Numbered from the stretch's first letter, positions 45,559-58,735 are shown. The stretch: 64,000 nt of DNA from Corella eumyota (GCA_963082875.1 OY720099.1:4216001-4280000); one strand, 5' to 3'. Numbers and translations are program-made. The notes: a model not told the origin generated them from the letters alone.

Positions 45559-47673
45559 CTTAAATATTTAGGAAGGTAAAGCAACGTCAAATTTAAAAAT
45601 AAATTAAAAACAATGGCGATTTGGACTGCTACAGCAAATCTTTTTTTTCTTTTATTAAGATTATAGTTACCATTTTATCGTATATTTTAAAAATTTGTAT
45701 ATGTAAAAAAACCTAAGCAAAAATAAAAAATTAGCGTAGTTGTAATATTGTGTAGTTTTTTATGAGTCGCGTAAGTAAATGAAGTTTGTGATTTTGAACA
45801 AAAAATACGGAAAGTTATATATTAAAAATACCTAATAAACTTTGCTACAACGAAAGATATCCTCATAAAATATTTCGCAATGGCGACATTTAAGCATTGT
45901 ATGGATTATTAAACAAACAGACTTTTCATCCCGTTTGCTGCGGGCGACGCATTTAACTTTTTTCTGTTTTTTAATTTTGATTTATCTACAACAGGTTATG
46001 TCGTCACTCTATTAAGTTATGATATCACAATCAAAATACACGACGTTTCAAAATATTATTAAAAATATTAAAGTAAAATTGTTTTGGTTTACAAATATTT
46101 ACGTGTTTTATTATCAGATTAATCAACAATTGTAAGAAATAGACTAAATAGCGTTATATTGTTAGATTGTATGCTTACATCGTAAAATAAAATACGACGA
46201 TTTAACATTCCCGCTCAAACAGCCAAGTGACTGGCGTCTACGATTTATTAAACTAGTAGGTAAACTAATATGACAAAAAAATATTTAAATGTCTTACTTT
46301 TAGTTTATTTAACGCTTTGGTTGCTTTTATTGAAAAAAATGCGTGGCCTAGCAAAACGAAATCGCTTATGCTCTTTCTTTTTTTAACAGTCTGTTTTTTT
46401 AATCTACTCTAACGTTATGCTTAGGTTAGTTTTAGCAAACAATGAATACAAATTAAACTTAAATAAACATTGATTTAAATAAAGTCATAACAAAACTTGA
46501 AAAAGCTAAGAAATACATTGCCAAAGCGTATGTTGGCAGCAGTTGTACCATTGTTACGTCAAAATCTACTTCTACTAGAATGGAGTGAATTTGCGTTTTT
46601 AAGCTTTATTTTTAGCTTATTTATAAAAAGTTGAAATATAATTTTTGTTGCTTTATGCTAGGAGAGCATTCCGCGTGTTTTGTTGTAAAAAACAGGCGGA
46701 AAAGCTAAGCCCTTCGTTTTTTTTAAACATGCTGCAAAATTCTGTGTTATGCTAAGATAAAATTTTAAAAGCATTTTACCATGTTTTAATTCTTTTTGCA
46801 CCGTCATAAATACTGAAGTTTTATACCGATTCCTCAAATTTTCGATCATTTCATCTTAATAGCTTATATGCTTTTAACTAGGGTGCTTAAGTAGTTTAAT
46901 GCATAATAATAATATTAAAGTTATTATTTCCTGAAAAAAAATTTAAAGAATATTTTTTAAATATAAAAAAACTGTTTTTCCTGGTTATTATTTAAATAAA
47001 ACTGTTTATTTAACTTATAAGCTTAGTTTAATAATAAAATAACATAGGCATGCTTATCTTAACTTCAACTGTTCCCTTAAATTTCTAGGAACGCACTGTT
47101 TCTTCAAGGCGCTTTTTGCTTTAAACATTCAACCTTCCCTGCAAGCATTGTAAACTAAATACGCCTAAATCACTTCTAATTACAAAAATTAAAATCCAAA
47201 GCGCATTATACTATAGCCTAGAACAGCTTAATCTGCACTTAATGGAATTTCTGGAAAAGCTATTGTTAGGTATTGCAAGTTTTTGTAATTATTATATAAC
47301 CTGTCATCGCGCGTTCATAAGATAATGTTTATTACCACACGTAAGCTTAAATAGGTGTTAGACTGTTTATGTTATAATAATAAGTTCTTGATGTGTTGGA
47401 ATTTAATAAAGATTTGTCTATTTTAACAATTCGTACTGGGAGTTTTCAAAGTAACTTAAAGTGCATTCGTTTAGATAAAAATGGAAAAATAAAGTTTTTT
47501 TATTGGCTGTAAGCTTCAATATTACAAAACAAAAAATTAAAACCTTAAAAATATAACTATAAAAAAATTTAATTCAAAAATATAAACAAACAAATAAAAT
47601 ATTCTGAAAATAGCAGATTATACCTCAAGTATTTTAAATTTATTTGCAATTTTTTTTCGAAAATTTAATTTTT
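45559..47673. other. Gene-free AT-rich stretch right of the array
   Basis: No convincing exon or repeat is seen. The poly(A) signal of LRRC71 (AATAAA, minus strand) is at 47499-47504. A 63-codon minus-strand frame near 46658-46849 has no support. Confidence 0.5.
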
Positions 47674-50600
47674 TTATCCGGCTACCGACTGCATGTCTTC
47701 GTCCGGAGTTTTTACTTCCGGTTTGTAAAGTGGGTCACGTGGCTGCATGACGTCATGGATTTGGACGTAGCTCGGATGTTCGGGCGATACCGAGTTGTTC
47801 TGCAAAAAGTAACGTCATTTACTTATACATTACGTCATATTCTCGTTTTTATATAAAACAATAAATAAAACGCCAATAACTGTTAAAAGTTGCCTGTGTT
47901 AAACATGAGGTCCTGGGTTCGATTCCAACTGCTAGCATGTCGTAGCGCCCTTGAATAAAGCACTATAAACAGTATAACCCCCTACCAAGCTAAAAATTTA
48001 TCAAATGTAATAAATATATTATCAAAAAATGGCAATTAATATTAAATATTTTGAATACCTGTAAATGTAATTTAAGTAAACCAGGTGCAGTAGAGGAAGC
48101 AGTTAACATTCGATGTCGGTTGGCTTGATACTGAACACAAGTTAAAAGTGAATCCATTCCAGCTTTGCCTATTTTGTTTCCTATGTCAAAAAATATTAAA
48201 TTTAAAAACTAATCCAATATCAGGGGTGGGGATTAAAACACTTTTTTATATTTGTCTATTGTTGATGTAGGAAGGTTGACTTCACAACCTAAACATAGAG
48301 TATCTTCAGTTACCCCAAACCAGCCTCTAATTGCTCTTGGCAGTTTTGGATGTTATAGAATATAACTGCCTATAATATAAACTGCTGTTTAATGTTGGCT
48401 TAGCAGGAGCTTATACTGTTTATAGCGACTTACTCAAGGGTGCTAAAGTATAAGAGAAGTGGGGATTGAACCCAATACCTCAACTAGTAAAGTCATGTGT
48501 TCTGACCACGACACCATGTTGCTGGTACAGTTTTTTTTTGTATAAATCTTTATCCTCGATGTGGGAAAGTCGAATGCGCGACTTAAACATAGAGTAACAT
48601 AAGTTACTCCGACCCAGTCTCGAGTTGCCTGTGGCAGTTTGGGATATTATAGATTATAATTGCTCAATAATTATACTGCTGATTAAGTGCTGGTTCAGCA
48701 GGAGTTCATACCGTTTATAGTGCCTTGCTCAAGGGCGCTACAGCATGAGATCAGTGGGGATTGAACCCACGACCTCATGGTGGTGTTACAAGTGTTCTTA
48801 CCACTACATCACGCTGCCGGTTGAACTTACTTGACAAATTAAGGTTTATTAGGGTCATGCAGCCGGGTATAAACACTTTTCCCTCCTTGTGTTGAGCATG
48901 GGGATCTAACAAAGGGTGCACAAACTCGTGAAAATCACCTCCATCTATCTCTAAGCTAGCACTTGTTAAATTTGTGCGTTTGTTGCCATCTTTTCCAGCT
49001 GTACCTCCGGATTTTTTACCTTTTCCACCTTTTGGTGTTTCGCTAGTCATTGATACTAAAAAAAGGAATAATTTTTAAAAATAAGGTTTTATAAGTAGTT
49101 TAACATTGTAAAGTTGGCCTTGTAACATCAAGAATAAACTCTTAAAAAAAATTCTTGAGAATATATTGTGATTTTTTTAGAATAACTTTATCGGATATTT
49201 TTATTTCTTGTTAGAAAAAGGCCTACTTTATAGCCTAGCATATCATAATTTTATCATATACTAATAATAAATAAATAGTATAATACACTAACTATAAACT
49301 TGAAAATATATATTTGACATTTAATAAATAAAACATATATTGTTTATTTGCATAAGCAGAAAATGTTAAAATAAATGAAGCACATAAAATTATTACAAAA
49401 TCAAGAATAAATCAAAGTACTTACTTCTTGAAGATAATTTTGTCAACTCTGTTAAAAGCAAATCAATAAAAAGATTGGTTAGTAATCACAACAAATAATT
49501 ATTAGATTTTCGTAATTAATTAGTATGATTGTAAGCAAAAAAGCAATTTTTCTAAGCAGGGTAAAAAGTTGTTTACAATCCACACAACAAATTATTGTAA
49601 ATAAATGCAAAAGCAGCAAGCAATAAATAAGTTACAAATATTTTTTTAACTTAAGAATTTTTAAAAAATAAAAAAAAACAATAAATAATTTTACATCTTT
49701 TTTAATAAAAAAATAATTTTATATTTAAAAAAATTACCCTTTTTTCCTCGCTCTTCTTTTTTGGGGGTCTTTTCCGGTCCTTCCCCTTTTTTACCACCCT
49801 CAGGTTTCTTCTTAGATGACCCCCTCGCGGGTTTCGCCATCTGGGATCCACTTCGATTACTGTTTGGGCGATCTTTTGAGTCAGCTCTTCGAGAACCTAA
49901 TGCCTAAATTTAAAATTGTTTGAAACCCTTTAACTTTTTAACCTCATGTTAGTAGGCCTATTCTTTTTATCATATGTGAAATAATTGGTAAAAATTAAAT
50001 GCCTATTGCTACAGTTTAATTCTAATATTCATAAAAACTCAATTGATATTAATCAAAGTTCATTAAACGGTTTGAAAAAAAATTTGCATAAATATTTGCA
50101 GTTAACAGATTAAATTACGTATAATCCCAATAAACTTTTTAATTTTATGTCTCAAGAAATAAAAAAAAACAGAACAATAGGAGTTAAGTAAAAAAGACTT
50201 ACAGAGCTTCCTCTTCCTTGTTGAGATAGCAGTCTTCTTCTTTTGACAACCTCTTCGTGAGTTAAAGGGAAACGCTGCAAAACTTTGCTGAAGTGAAGGC
50301 AACCCAGGTCTGATATTTGATTGGATGAAAGGGAAAGAGAAAGAAGAATTCGGTTCATTCTTAAACCCTGGACATTTTTTAACAAAATTTAATAGAATAA
50401 TTTTTAAAAACAATAATTACATTAAATTAAATAAAAAAAATTTACCCTCTATAGTTTTAAACATATTATGTCTATATACAGAAAAAAAATATTAAAAATG
50501 GTCAAAACTGGCAAATGAAACTTAAGTCTTTGATAGAGTAACAAATGTAACCCTATGTCTAGGCTGTAAAAAGTTAGCCTTTTACATTGAGGATAAAGAA

Positions 50601-53196
50601 AAATAACATAATATTTGGCGGATGATATTTACCTGAGCTAAGTGAAATGCTCCCTTGTCCTCGATATGATTAAACGATAAGTTTAAAGTTGTTAAAAGTC
50701 TGTTTTGTATTTCAGTGTTCCCAAGTTGTTTTCCCAACATTTCAGCTCCTTTGTCGGTTATGTTATTGTTTCTTAATGAGAGGTGATGTAACCTAAAATT
50801 TAAAACATTCATAATTAATCCTTAAATTTTAGACATTTATTTTTTTTTTAACTTTTTTACAAAATTATATATGTAATGGGGCTTAGTGGACATTATATAA
50901 ATAAATATGTGTGTCGAAATTATAGGCCTATAAAAAAAAAGAACTGCCATTTATGTTGTGCAGTTAAATTATTGCAGGCAAAAATAAGTAGTGAGTTGCA
51001 ACCCTATTGCACAATTTAAAGTAATGACCGTAGGGCAAGCTATTGACTAGGAGGCATTATTGCCATACTTACCAAAGACTATGACAAATTTTTTTGCTAT
51101 GAAAATGAAATAAATTTTTAAATAAAAGTACAACAATACAATCTTACGGACTATCTTCACAGATAAACAAATAATAAGGTTCAGTCTCAGGTATTGGATT
51201 TCCGTCAAGAACCAAAGTTTTGATGCTAGGTAGGGAAGGTAGAAGAGATGCAAGAGCTCTCAATGAGTGATCATTTAAACCTACATTCCATAAACTAAAA
51301 TAAACCAAAATTTTTATGCATTTAGTAATTTAAATTTAAATACATTTTATGTCATGAATTTATTTAAATTAAAGAAGATTATAAAGCTATCAAAAACCAT
51401 ATAAAAAAAACTTTAAAAAATGTATATAATAAATTGATATCTACAAAACATAAAAATAATAAATGACCAAAAAAAGACCTATACTTATTTAAAATAAATT
51501 TTGTATGCTTACTTTATGCATTGTAGACGGTCTAAAACACAAAGTTTTAAAATTCCAACAACTTTTTCTTCTAATTTCCAACTTCTGATAAAAATTTCTT
51601 TGGCATGATTTATTTGAGCTTGTTTAGTTTCTTCAACATCAAAATCAACCTAATTTTAAATAAAAGAAAAATTTAAAAAATGAATAAATTTGGCTTTTAT
51701 TTTATGCTGTATAACAGCAAAATACTGTTTTCAAATAACAAATAACCTAATTAAGATATATTTCCTGACGTATAAGGTATAACAAAAACATAAGTTTAAA
51801 TCTGGTAATTTATAAAAAAAGTAAAATATTTAAAATGTTTGAAACCTGAATACTGGGCCTGAAAAATGTGATGTTGTCAATCAAAGAATAAGACGTGGGC
51901 GGAGCCTCTTCCTCCACTTTTTCTCCTTCCTCCTCATCTTAAAAAATGTGTTTTATTTTTTTTAGCAAGTTAAAAAAATTATTTTTTTCCAGCAAGATAA
52001 AAAATTTAGTTTGTTTTCTTGGTTTTTAATACTAATTTTTTATTTTGACATTTTTTATTTCCAATTCATGTTTTTAACCAAAAATATAAGAAACAAACTT
52101 ACCAGCTGTTGTTTTGGTGTCTTCTGGTACTGGTGTTCCTGGTCTTTTACCCCTTGGTCTTATTACTGGTGTATGGTCTTTATTTAAACCAGCACGTTGC
52201 CATAACTCAGCGAAATCGTCGGGGAAATTTCCAGTGCATGTGTAAGGCTCTGGAGTTACTAAAATCAAAAATTTTTTTAAATTTTATTTTTTAATCAAAA
52301 ATAGCAATACAGGTAATGACTTGACTGTATTTTTTTACAGTTTTATTTATGCACCCTAACCTACCGTTTTATACCATTTTTTATATCTTTATCCTCAATG
52401 TGAAAAGGTCGACTTCACGACCTAAACATAAATTAACTTTAGTTACTCCAACCTAGTCTGAGTTGCCCTTGGCAGTTTGGAACAGTATAGAATATAATTG
52501 CCCAAAAGAAAAACTTCTAATAGAGTAAGTGTTGGCTCAACAAGAGTTCATACCGTTTATAGCTGGGAGAATAATTAAGCTTTCCTATTTTTTACTAATG
52601 ACAACAATATTACAAATATTTTTTTTATCCAAATATTTTTAACTTACAAGAATCATCTCCTCCTCTTGAATTTGCTGAGGTTGGACCTCCTCTCATCGCT
52701 TTTTCTACTTTTTTGCCCATCCTTACCTTTTTGGCAACACTAAAAAATAAAAAACTATTGTGAATTATTTGCTAACACTTCTTTTTATTATCAATATCAA
52801 AACTGGAAAAGTTTCAAATTTTTAAATATTTTTTCAAAATTTTTAAACTATGAACTTTTTTGCATTTTTTTTGTATTTATCTTTATTCTCGATGTGGGAA
52901 GGTCGAATGCGCGACCTAAACATAGAGTAACATTAGTTACTCCGACCTAGTCTGGAGTTGCCCGTGGCAGTTTGGGATATTATGGAGATTATAATTGCCT
53001 GGTAACTATGCTGCTGATTAAGTGCTGGCTCAGCAGGAGATTATACCGTTTATAGTGCCTTACTCAAGGACGCTACAGCATGAGAGCAGTGGGGATTGAA
53101 CCCATGACCCCATGGTGGTGTAGCAGGTGTTCTTACCACTACACCACGCTGTCTGCATTATTTTATAATTATAAATTATTTGTACCTTAGTTTCAT
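47674..53196 (-). CDS. LRRC71: LRRC71-like leucine-rich-repeat protein, 13 exons
   Basis: Thirteen exons join in frame with GT-AG borders: 53186-53196, 52648-52739, 52103-52258, 51846-51937, 51513-51649, 51148-51294, 50633-50792, 50203-50367, 49738-49903, 49425-49448, 48831-49055, 48059-48180 and 47674-47799. The protein of about 575 residues matches LRRC71 in length and order: an N-terminal part with CTGNFPDDFAELWQRAGL and ITFFRPSIQ; leucine-rich repeats of the RNI-like type (LWNVGLNDHSLRALASLL, LHHLSLRNNNITDKGAEML, LTTLNLSFNHIEDKGAFHLA, LLSLSLSSNQISDLG); the motif LTHEEVVKRRRLL; a Lys/Gly/Pro-rich low-complexity insert; and a last repeat (MTLINLNLSRNKIGKAGMD). LRRC71 is found in ciliated cells and is poorly understood. 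The ATG at 53196 gives an 11-base first coding exon; an in-frame ATG at 52720 is the alternative. One donor (after 51846) is the weak GTTTCA. SINE pieces lie in several introns. Confidence 0.88.
47890..47984 (+). mobile_element. tRNA-headed SINE fragment
   Basis: It contains a perfect Pol III B box GGTTCGATTCC (47916-47926), followed by the AGCGCCCTTGAATAAAGCACTATAAAC segment shared with the other SINE copies here. It is a partial copy in an LRRC71 intron. Confidence 0.7.
48241..48526 (-). mobile_element. tRNA-headed SINE, diverged copy
   Basis: The tRNA-like head, with B-box-like GGTTCAATCC, is near 48460-48526 and the body runs to 48241. It shares body phrases with the copies at 48531-48823 and 52866-53155 but is clearly more diverged, so it is an older insertion. 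It lies in an LRRC71 intron. Confidence 0.75.
48531..48823 (-). mobile_element. tRNA-headed SINE, near full length
   Basis: On the minus strand the head begins GGCAGCGTGATGTAGTGGTA (A-box-like) with GGTCGTGGGTTCAATCCCCA (B-box-like). The body and a short A-run tail at 48531-48540 follow. It abuts the LRRC71 exon 48831-49055 within eight bases. It resembles the tRNA-derived SINE families described from Ciona, though the exact family name needs a repeat library. Confidence 0.8.
52376..52567 (-). mobile_element. 5'-truncated SINE of the same family
   Basis: It carries only the body (AGTTACTCCAACCTAGTCT, then GGCAGTTTGG and CATACCGTTTATAGC). The tRNA-like head is absent. It lies in the first large LRRC71 intron. 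Confidence 0.75.
52866..53155 (-). mobile_element. tRNA-headed SINE, near full length
   Basis: It is very similar to the copy at 48531-48823, with head at 53080-53155 and body down to 52866. It lies in LRRC71 intron 1, only about 30 bases from the first coding exon. Confidence 0.8.
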
Positions 53197-54450
53197 TTTA
53201 GATGCCTTAGTCTAAACTGATTTTTTAAAAAGGCTGAATAAAAAGCTAAAGTTTACTAAAATTACACTAAAACAATAAAACTTATTATATTACACCTTTT
53301 AACTTCACTCATAATCCAATCAACAATAAATATCAGTGATTTTCTGCTTCCTATATCTACTATTTTAAAATACTAGAGTCTACTTATCTTTGTATAAAAA
53401 AATTGTAAAAATTAAACAAATCTAAAACAGGCTAAAAATATTTTAAAATCTGAAATATAATATACTTTATAAATACTGTTCAAGTTATTTCTAACATAAT
53501 CTAACTAAAAATATATCTTTTTTTTACCACTTAAACATCTAGTTCACAATAAAAGTTCTTTTGTATGGTTTAATATACCAGCTATAAAATTGCGCAAAAT
53601 ATTAAGAATAAAAAATAAAACTGTCAACATCCAATTCTATAAATTTTATTAAAAATTGTATTGACATAAACTCCCTTAAATTAAATGTTTATTATCTTCT
53701 GAAAATAATAATTACGTAACAATTTAACTACATTATTATTGTTTACGTCTATTTTTCATTCAAATTATTAGATTAATAGAATTTACTAACACCAATCTCT
53801 TATTAATAATTAATACAGAGCACATCACACCATTTACATGAATAATTTATAGCTATGGCATTTATTATTTTAAGTATATTTTAATGAAAAGCTTCATACC
53901 TTATCGGTTTATTCGGTTACAATACTTATCCTATCCCGCAACAAAACATAATCACAAATCAAAACAAAATCATTCCCCGTAAAAAGTTTACGAGGTTGTT
54001 ATAGAAACTTATGGTAACCGGATAAACAAAACAAAATTTACCATTCAGTTTTACTATGTTTTACTAGATTATTAGGGTATTTAAAATTAAGAATTTTTAT
54101 TAGCAAACTAGGTTAAAAAATACAAAATTACATTTCGTATCTTTGAAAAAAACTTACCATAGGTTAAAAAAACTTACCATAAAACTTACCATACCATAAC
54201 TTCAAAATTAAAGTTATAAAAATTTAATTGTTAAAAAAAATTAGAAAGTATAAATATATTGTTAATAAATGTATTTTTTTGGGCTTTATATTTTTAATAA
54301 AAATAATATAAAAATGTGCGCATCCTTCCCGTCACCTGATCGACAATCACTCAACTGAAACGCAATAACATTAAATTGATTTCTATGTGAAACTCACACT
54401 TAATTTTTTTAAAAAGTTTTCGTTGTGTTTTAAGTTAAATTTTTATAAAA
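53197..54450. other. Spacer between divergent LRRC71 and RPAIN
   Basis: AT-rich, with no exon seen. It probably holds both promoters. A short repeat AAACTTACCATA occurs three times near 54150-54195. Confidence 0.5.
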
Positions 54451-55110
54451 ATGCAGTGCCCTAGAACGCCAGAATCAGTCTCAAAACACAAGGCTTTGTA
54501 TAAAGCTTCGCCTTCTCCGTTAGCATGGCGTGATACCTACAAACGTAGATGTTCTGATAGGCTTCGTAGCAGTCGTTCTAAACTTCTAGAACGTTACAGA
54601 AACGTTGATATCGACGCGCAAACAAAAACTGCCACTGTCGAGGAGGTTATGACTGAAGAATGGGGTAAAATGAAAGCCGAATGCTCAGTGTTAATGAACA
54701 TGCAGTTAGCAGAGTTTGAAGACGTACAACAAACCATGGAAAACATAAAAAGTGAGCTGCTAGAATGGGAAACAGAAATATGGCTAGAACACGAAAACAA
54801 AGGCCTTAACAGCGATATAAACCAACATGATATGAATAATGATGACAAAAATCAAATAATCTGTCCAATTTGCAATGTTAATTACCTTATTATAAGTTTT
54901 TCATTAGTAAGTTGCCTATGTGGTTTAAATATTAATACTCAACAAGATTCTATGAGTGTTTGGCATTTAAGGAAGACTTTAGAGCAAGGGGTTTCAACAC
55001 ATTCTGCTTCTTGTAACCAAAGACCAACTTTTGATGTTGTCGAAAATTTTGGATCAAAAAATTTACTAATGACTTGCTTTTCGTGCGATTACATGTATAT
55101 TGTTATTTAA
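54451..55110 (+). CDS. RPAIN: RPA-interacting protein (RPAIN), intronless
   Basis: This 219-residue protein has the family's layout. RPAIN binds replication protein A and helps carry it into the nucleus. The N-terminal WRDTYKRRCSDRLRSSRSKL block (about 26-45) is the conserved basic segment. An acidic, helical middle with VEEVMTEEWGKMK follows, then a C-terminal zinc-binding domain with paired cysteines: CPICNVNYL, SCLCGL, a spaced HSASC, and MTCFSCDY near the end. The length fits the family. It has no introns here, unlike vertebrate RPAIN. No AATAAA lies between its stop and TMEM9, which begins about 240 bases on, so the two may be one transcription unit. Confidence 0.93.
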   Translation: MQCPRTPESVSKHKALYKASPSPLAWRDTYKRRCSDRLRSSRSKLLERYRNVDIDAQTKTATVEEVMTEEWGKMKAECSVLMNMQLAEFEDVQQTMENIKSELLEWETEIWLEHENKGLNSDINQHDMNNDDKNQIICPICNVNYLIISFSLVSCLCGLNINTQQDSMSVWHLRKTLEQGVSTHSASCNQRPTFDVVENFGSKNLLMTCFSCDYMYIVI

Positions 55111-55310
55111 CTTAACAAAAGAAGATGTTTTTGGATAATGCCCTTCTTTAAACTTCTTTACTATTATGTTTACGACAAAATTGGTTTCAGTATTGTTAAA
55201 AATAAGTATCAGTTTAAAAAGCGTTCTCACTGTATTCGGTATAGAGTTAAAACAGTGTTCTTTTTATTATTTTTGCCTTAAAAAAGTTCATTTTTTGTAA
55301 TTTAAATTTA

Positions 55311-55329
55311 AGTTATTTTTATATGCAGT
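55311..55329 (+). promoter_or_regulatory. Splice-acceptor-like site 5' of TMEM9 (possible SL trans-splice site)
   Basis: TTATTTTTATATGCAG is a good 3' splice site ending at 55329, 17 bases before the TMEM9 ATG at 55347, with no preceding coding exon. Tunicates trans-splice a short leader to many genes, including downstream genes of operons. The ATG inside the site (55323) would then be intronic and unused. Confidence 0.5.
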
Positions 55330-55346
55330 TCTTGATTAAAACTAAG

Positions 55347-56611
55347 ATGACTGACTTTAAATTAGGTGTGGTTGTTTTATCAACAATTTTGATATTATGT
55401 GTAATTCAAACTACTAATGCTGATGATACTTACCAAGACTTAAGGTGCAAATGTACCTGCAGTGAATATGTTAAATATAGGTATCCTGCAAAGGTAATAC
55501 TAATTGCAATGTGTAAATTAACATAAAATTTGAACTTTCAATTTGCCATACCTACCTTTTTAAAACTTTGAATAATTTAATGTTTTAATTTTGCTCTAAT
55601 ATTAAATATGTACCTAAACTAATTTTGAGCAAAAAATGTTATACCAAATGGTAATTAGTGACTTTGTACAATTTTTAAAACAATTATTATCTTTTTTTTA
55701 CAGATTTACACAGAAAATGTTTTACATGAAGATTGTAACTGTTTACAAGTAGTTGTTCCCAATATTAACGGAACACAAATTACCAAACGAGATATTGAAC
55801 CATATTGTTTACATTGCGAGTGTAAATATGAAGTGAGAAGTACCAAAACAATGCAGGTAAAAAAAATAAATAAATTTTTTTCTAAAAAAAAATGCATTGT
55901 GATATTATTTAAATAAAATCTAAAACTAAAACACACTAAAAATTTTGGCCTTGCCAATTTAAACACAAATAATAATTTTTCTGATTTGCATCTAACCTTG
56001 AAATTTTTTTTTTTTCTAGTTTGTTGTCTATCTTTTTATTGCTTTAATAGCAATCTTAGTAACATACATGATGATAATTTTAATTGGTGACCCAATATAT
56101 AAAAGTATTTGTGAGGCATGCGGAAACCATCGACCACTCACCGAGGATAACACAGAACTTATGTCACTAGGGGGCTACGAAGGCTCAAGACCGCCGGTAA
56201 CCGAAAATTTTTTTGTTTTAAATTTATTAAAATTGACTGTATTTTTAAACCTATTAATCTATAATTAACCAACACTAGCAGCTAGCCCGCCCTCTTCTAA
56301 TTGAGGTAATATGGTAACAACTTTCATTTTATATTTGCCAGCGATAATATATCCCTGCGCACCACAAACACCTTTAATTTGTATGCCTAATAATTGTACA
56401 TACATAATCTATATATTGTCCAATAAGCTCCATTTTATATAGACGTTGTTTTTGGTATAAGATAATGTTAAAATAAAATTTTTTTATTTTTTAGGAGGCG
56501 AAAAACACTGGTAATGTTTTCCAACGTTTTAACCTTGTTCAAAATAAATGGAAAAAACAAGTTCAAGCTCAAAGGTCAAACGTGTTTGATAGACAAGACA
56601 TACTCCAATAA
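55347..56611 (+). CDS. TMEM9: TMEM9 family lysosomal/endosomal membrane protein, four exons
   Basis: The exons 55347-55493, 55704-55856, 56020-56196 and 56495-56611 join in frame with GT-AG borders. The product of about 197 residues matches TMEM9/TMEM9B: a signal peptide (LGVVVLSTILILCV..TNA), a Cys-rich lumenal part (RCKCTCSEY, DCNCLQVVVP, YCLHCECKYEVRST), one membrane helix (FVVYLFIALIAILVTYMMII), and a cytosolic tail with the conserved NKWKKQVQAQRSNVFDRQDIL end. TMEM9 proteins are late-endosomal/lysosomal glycoproteins reported to work with the V-ATPase and with CLC chloride/proton exchangers. An NGT glycosylation site is in exon 2. I start at 55347 because the upstream ATG at 55323 overlaps an acceptor site. 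AATAAA at 56607-56612 overlaps the stop, and another lies at 56849-56854. Confidence 0.93.
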
Positions 56612-58735
56612 AAACACAATCTTAAATTTATAAAAATTTTGTAAATCCAATTAATTTACACCCTTCAACACAACATTTTTATCATTTTTGTGCTAAGAAA
56701 AATTTGCCAAAATATAACACTGGTATTTTAAAATTCTAGTAGTACATCTAACCAAATGAATTTATTTTTATTCCTAGACTTATTTTTATTATGCCCTTTA
56801 CAGATTGTGTTAAAATTTTTGTTGTTGTGTTTTTCTGTGTTTTTGTGCAATAAAAAACTTTATTTAAAAACTTGTTATATTTACGCAATTGTAAGATGGT
56901 TTTTCAATAGGAAACTAAGTACTAAAAATTAAAGCATGTATAAGCCCGAGAAAAACGTCTATTTTAAGTACAAAATATACCATGAATGGCAATAATTAAT
57001 CAAAAACGGCGTTTGTACAACAGATGCGTTTTGAATTGCGCTAACAATGGCCTTGTGACGTAACAGCTATCGGTTATGAGCGAACAAACACTTCAACGAA
57101 AAACAATGAACTCAAAATACACAAAACGATGTACAGTAGAAACATAATTTTTCAATTTAAAAATTTTAGTAATTTTTTAGTGAATATTAAAATAAAAGGA
57201 AAAACTTACGATTGAAATGATATTTTCCTTTCACTTTTGCATCCATTTGGTAATTTTTTCGATAACATTTCGCTCTGTCACACATACGAAATCTAAACTT
57301 AACCTACAAAAACTAAAATAAACTGACACGTCAATTTTTGATTACAAGTCTAATTTCCGCAAAGTTTTGTGATTAAGGCTGCAATTTTAAGTTCTTTTTT
57401 AACATATCTTTTTAAACACACTTGCATTTTTTGAAACAAGTAACTTAAAATGTTGTTACGCTATGCTGAATGTATTGCCAATATTCAGTAAAATGCCATA
57501 GGCCTATAGTACCTTAAAAATGCAGACCAATTTCAAGTTTAAAGCTCGCATCTTGTTGTTTTAAACCATTATTAATAACCTACTACAATAACTAGACTGT
57601 GCTTTAAACTAAGCCTTTTAAACGATTCACAATAACCAAAAAGCGAACTTTTGCTGAGCCCCACTTTAGGCAAAAATACAAGGCGATCAGCTGTTTGTTT
57701 TGGCCAAAATTTTTATGTGTACATTTGTTAGGTTTTTACCATGATTGGCCAATATATTGTTGTATTAATATTTCTATCTTTATTGGTGCTGTCAATAAAA
57801 AGATTATTCTATTGACGAAAAGTTAATTCAATGAGCCTATAACAACTTTTGTGGTTTATTAAAATACTTATTATCTGACTTTAGTTGCCATTCAATAGAT
57901 TACGTTGAATTCAAAAATGTTAAATTCACAATGTCATCTTTTTTTAAAAAAAATTGTTTAAAATCTGATTAAATGTTTAAAGTGATGGAATTTTCTTTAT
58001 TAAGAGTTTCAAAAGTTTACAAAAGTTTATATAAAAATTTGACGTCACAATTCTATACAACACACACCAATGTTTAAACTTCGCATTTCATCGTTGTTGT
58101 CAAAATATCAAAATCCCGATTTATAAGGACACATAAACAAGCAAGGAGCGTACACCTATGATAAGATATTAATCAGGTCTAACAACATACGTGTATCAGT
58201 ACCACAAAAACGTTAGTACATTTAGGGATTTGTAAATTACAGAAAAATGTCACTAATTATACTCTTTTTTTATACTTTTCGTTGACGTTTCGAAATTTTT
58301 TTGGTATTTATAGAAATGTATGTATTATTCACGTTTTTAATTTGTGTAAAAATGTCATTTAACGCCTAATGCCTTAGGCTCCTGGCATGGTTATATAGGG
58401 TATCTTAACTTTAATCAACTAAACTCTCAGTCCTACACAAAACATTTTACATAATCCAAGAAAGTTCTTAGTATGAGAAACAGAGAAATGATTTTAAGTT
58501 AGTAAAAAAAAATTCGGCAAAAAATTTAAAAAAAAACATTTTAAGAGAAAGTAATTAGTTTATTAAAAAAGCAAAGATAATTTAAAAAAAAAGTTTGAAA
58601 TTTTTTTGTCAAATCAAGACATTTAAAAACAAAAAAAACAAACTAATTAACTCCTTAAAGAAAAACCAGGACAAGATTTTGGCAATGTTGGAATTCAAGT
58701 TACCCAGGGCAACACAATTACGTGACTCTTCCCTG

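Noticed and set aside
48460-48823. Possible tRNA genes
   Set aside because: The A- and B-box-like pieces are heads of SINE copies with a shared non-tRNA body, and no clean cloverleaf is seen.
50102-50413. Alternative frame of 103 codons over an LRRC71 exon
   Set aside because: The other frame encodes the leucine-rich repeat and joins its neighbours across splice sites.
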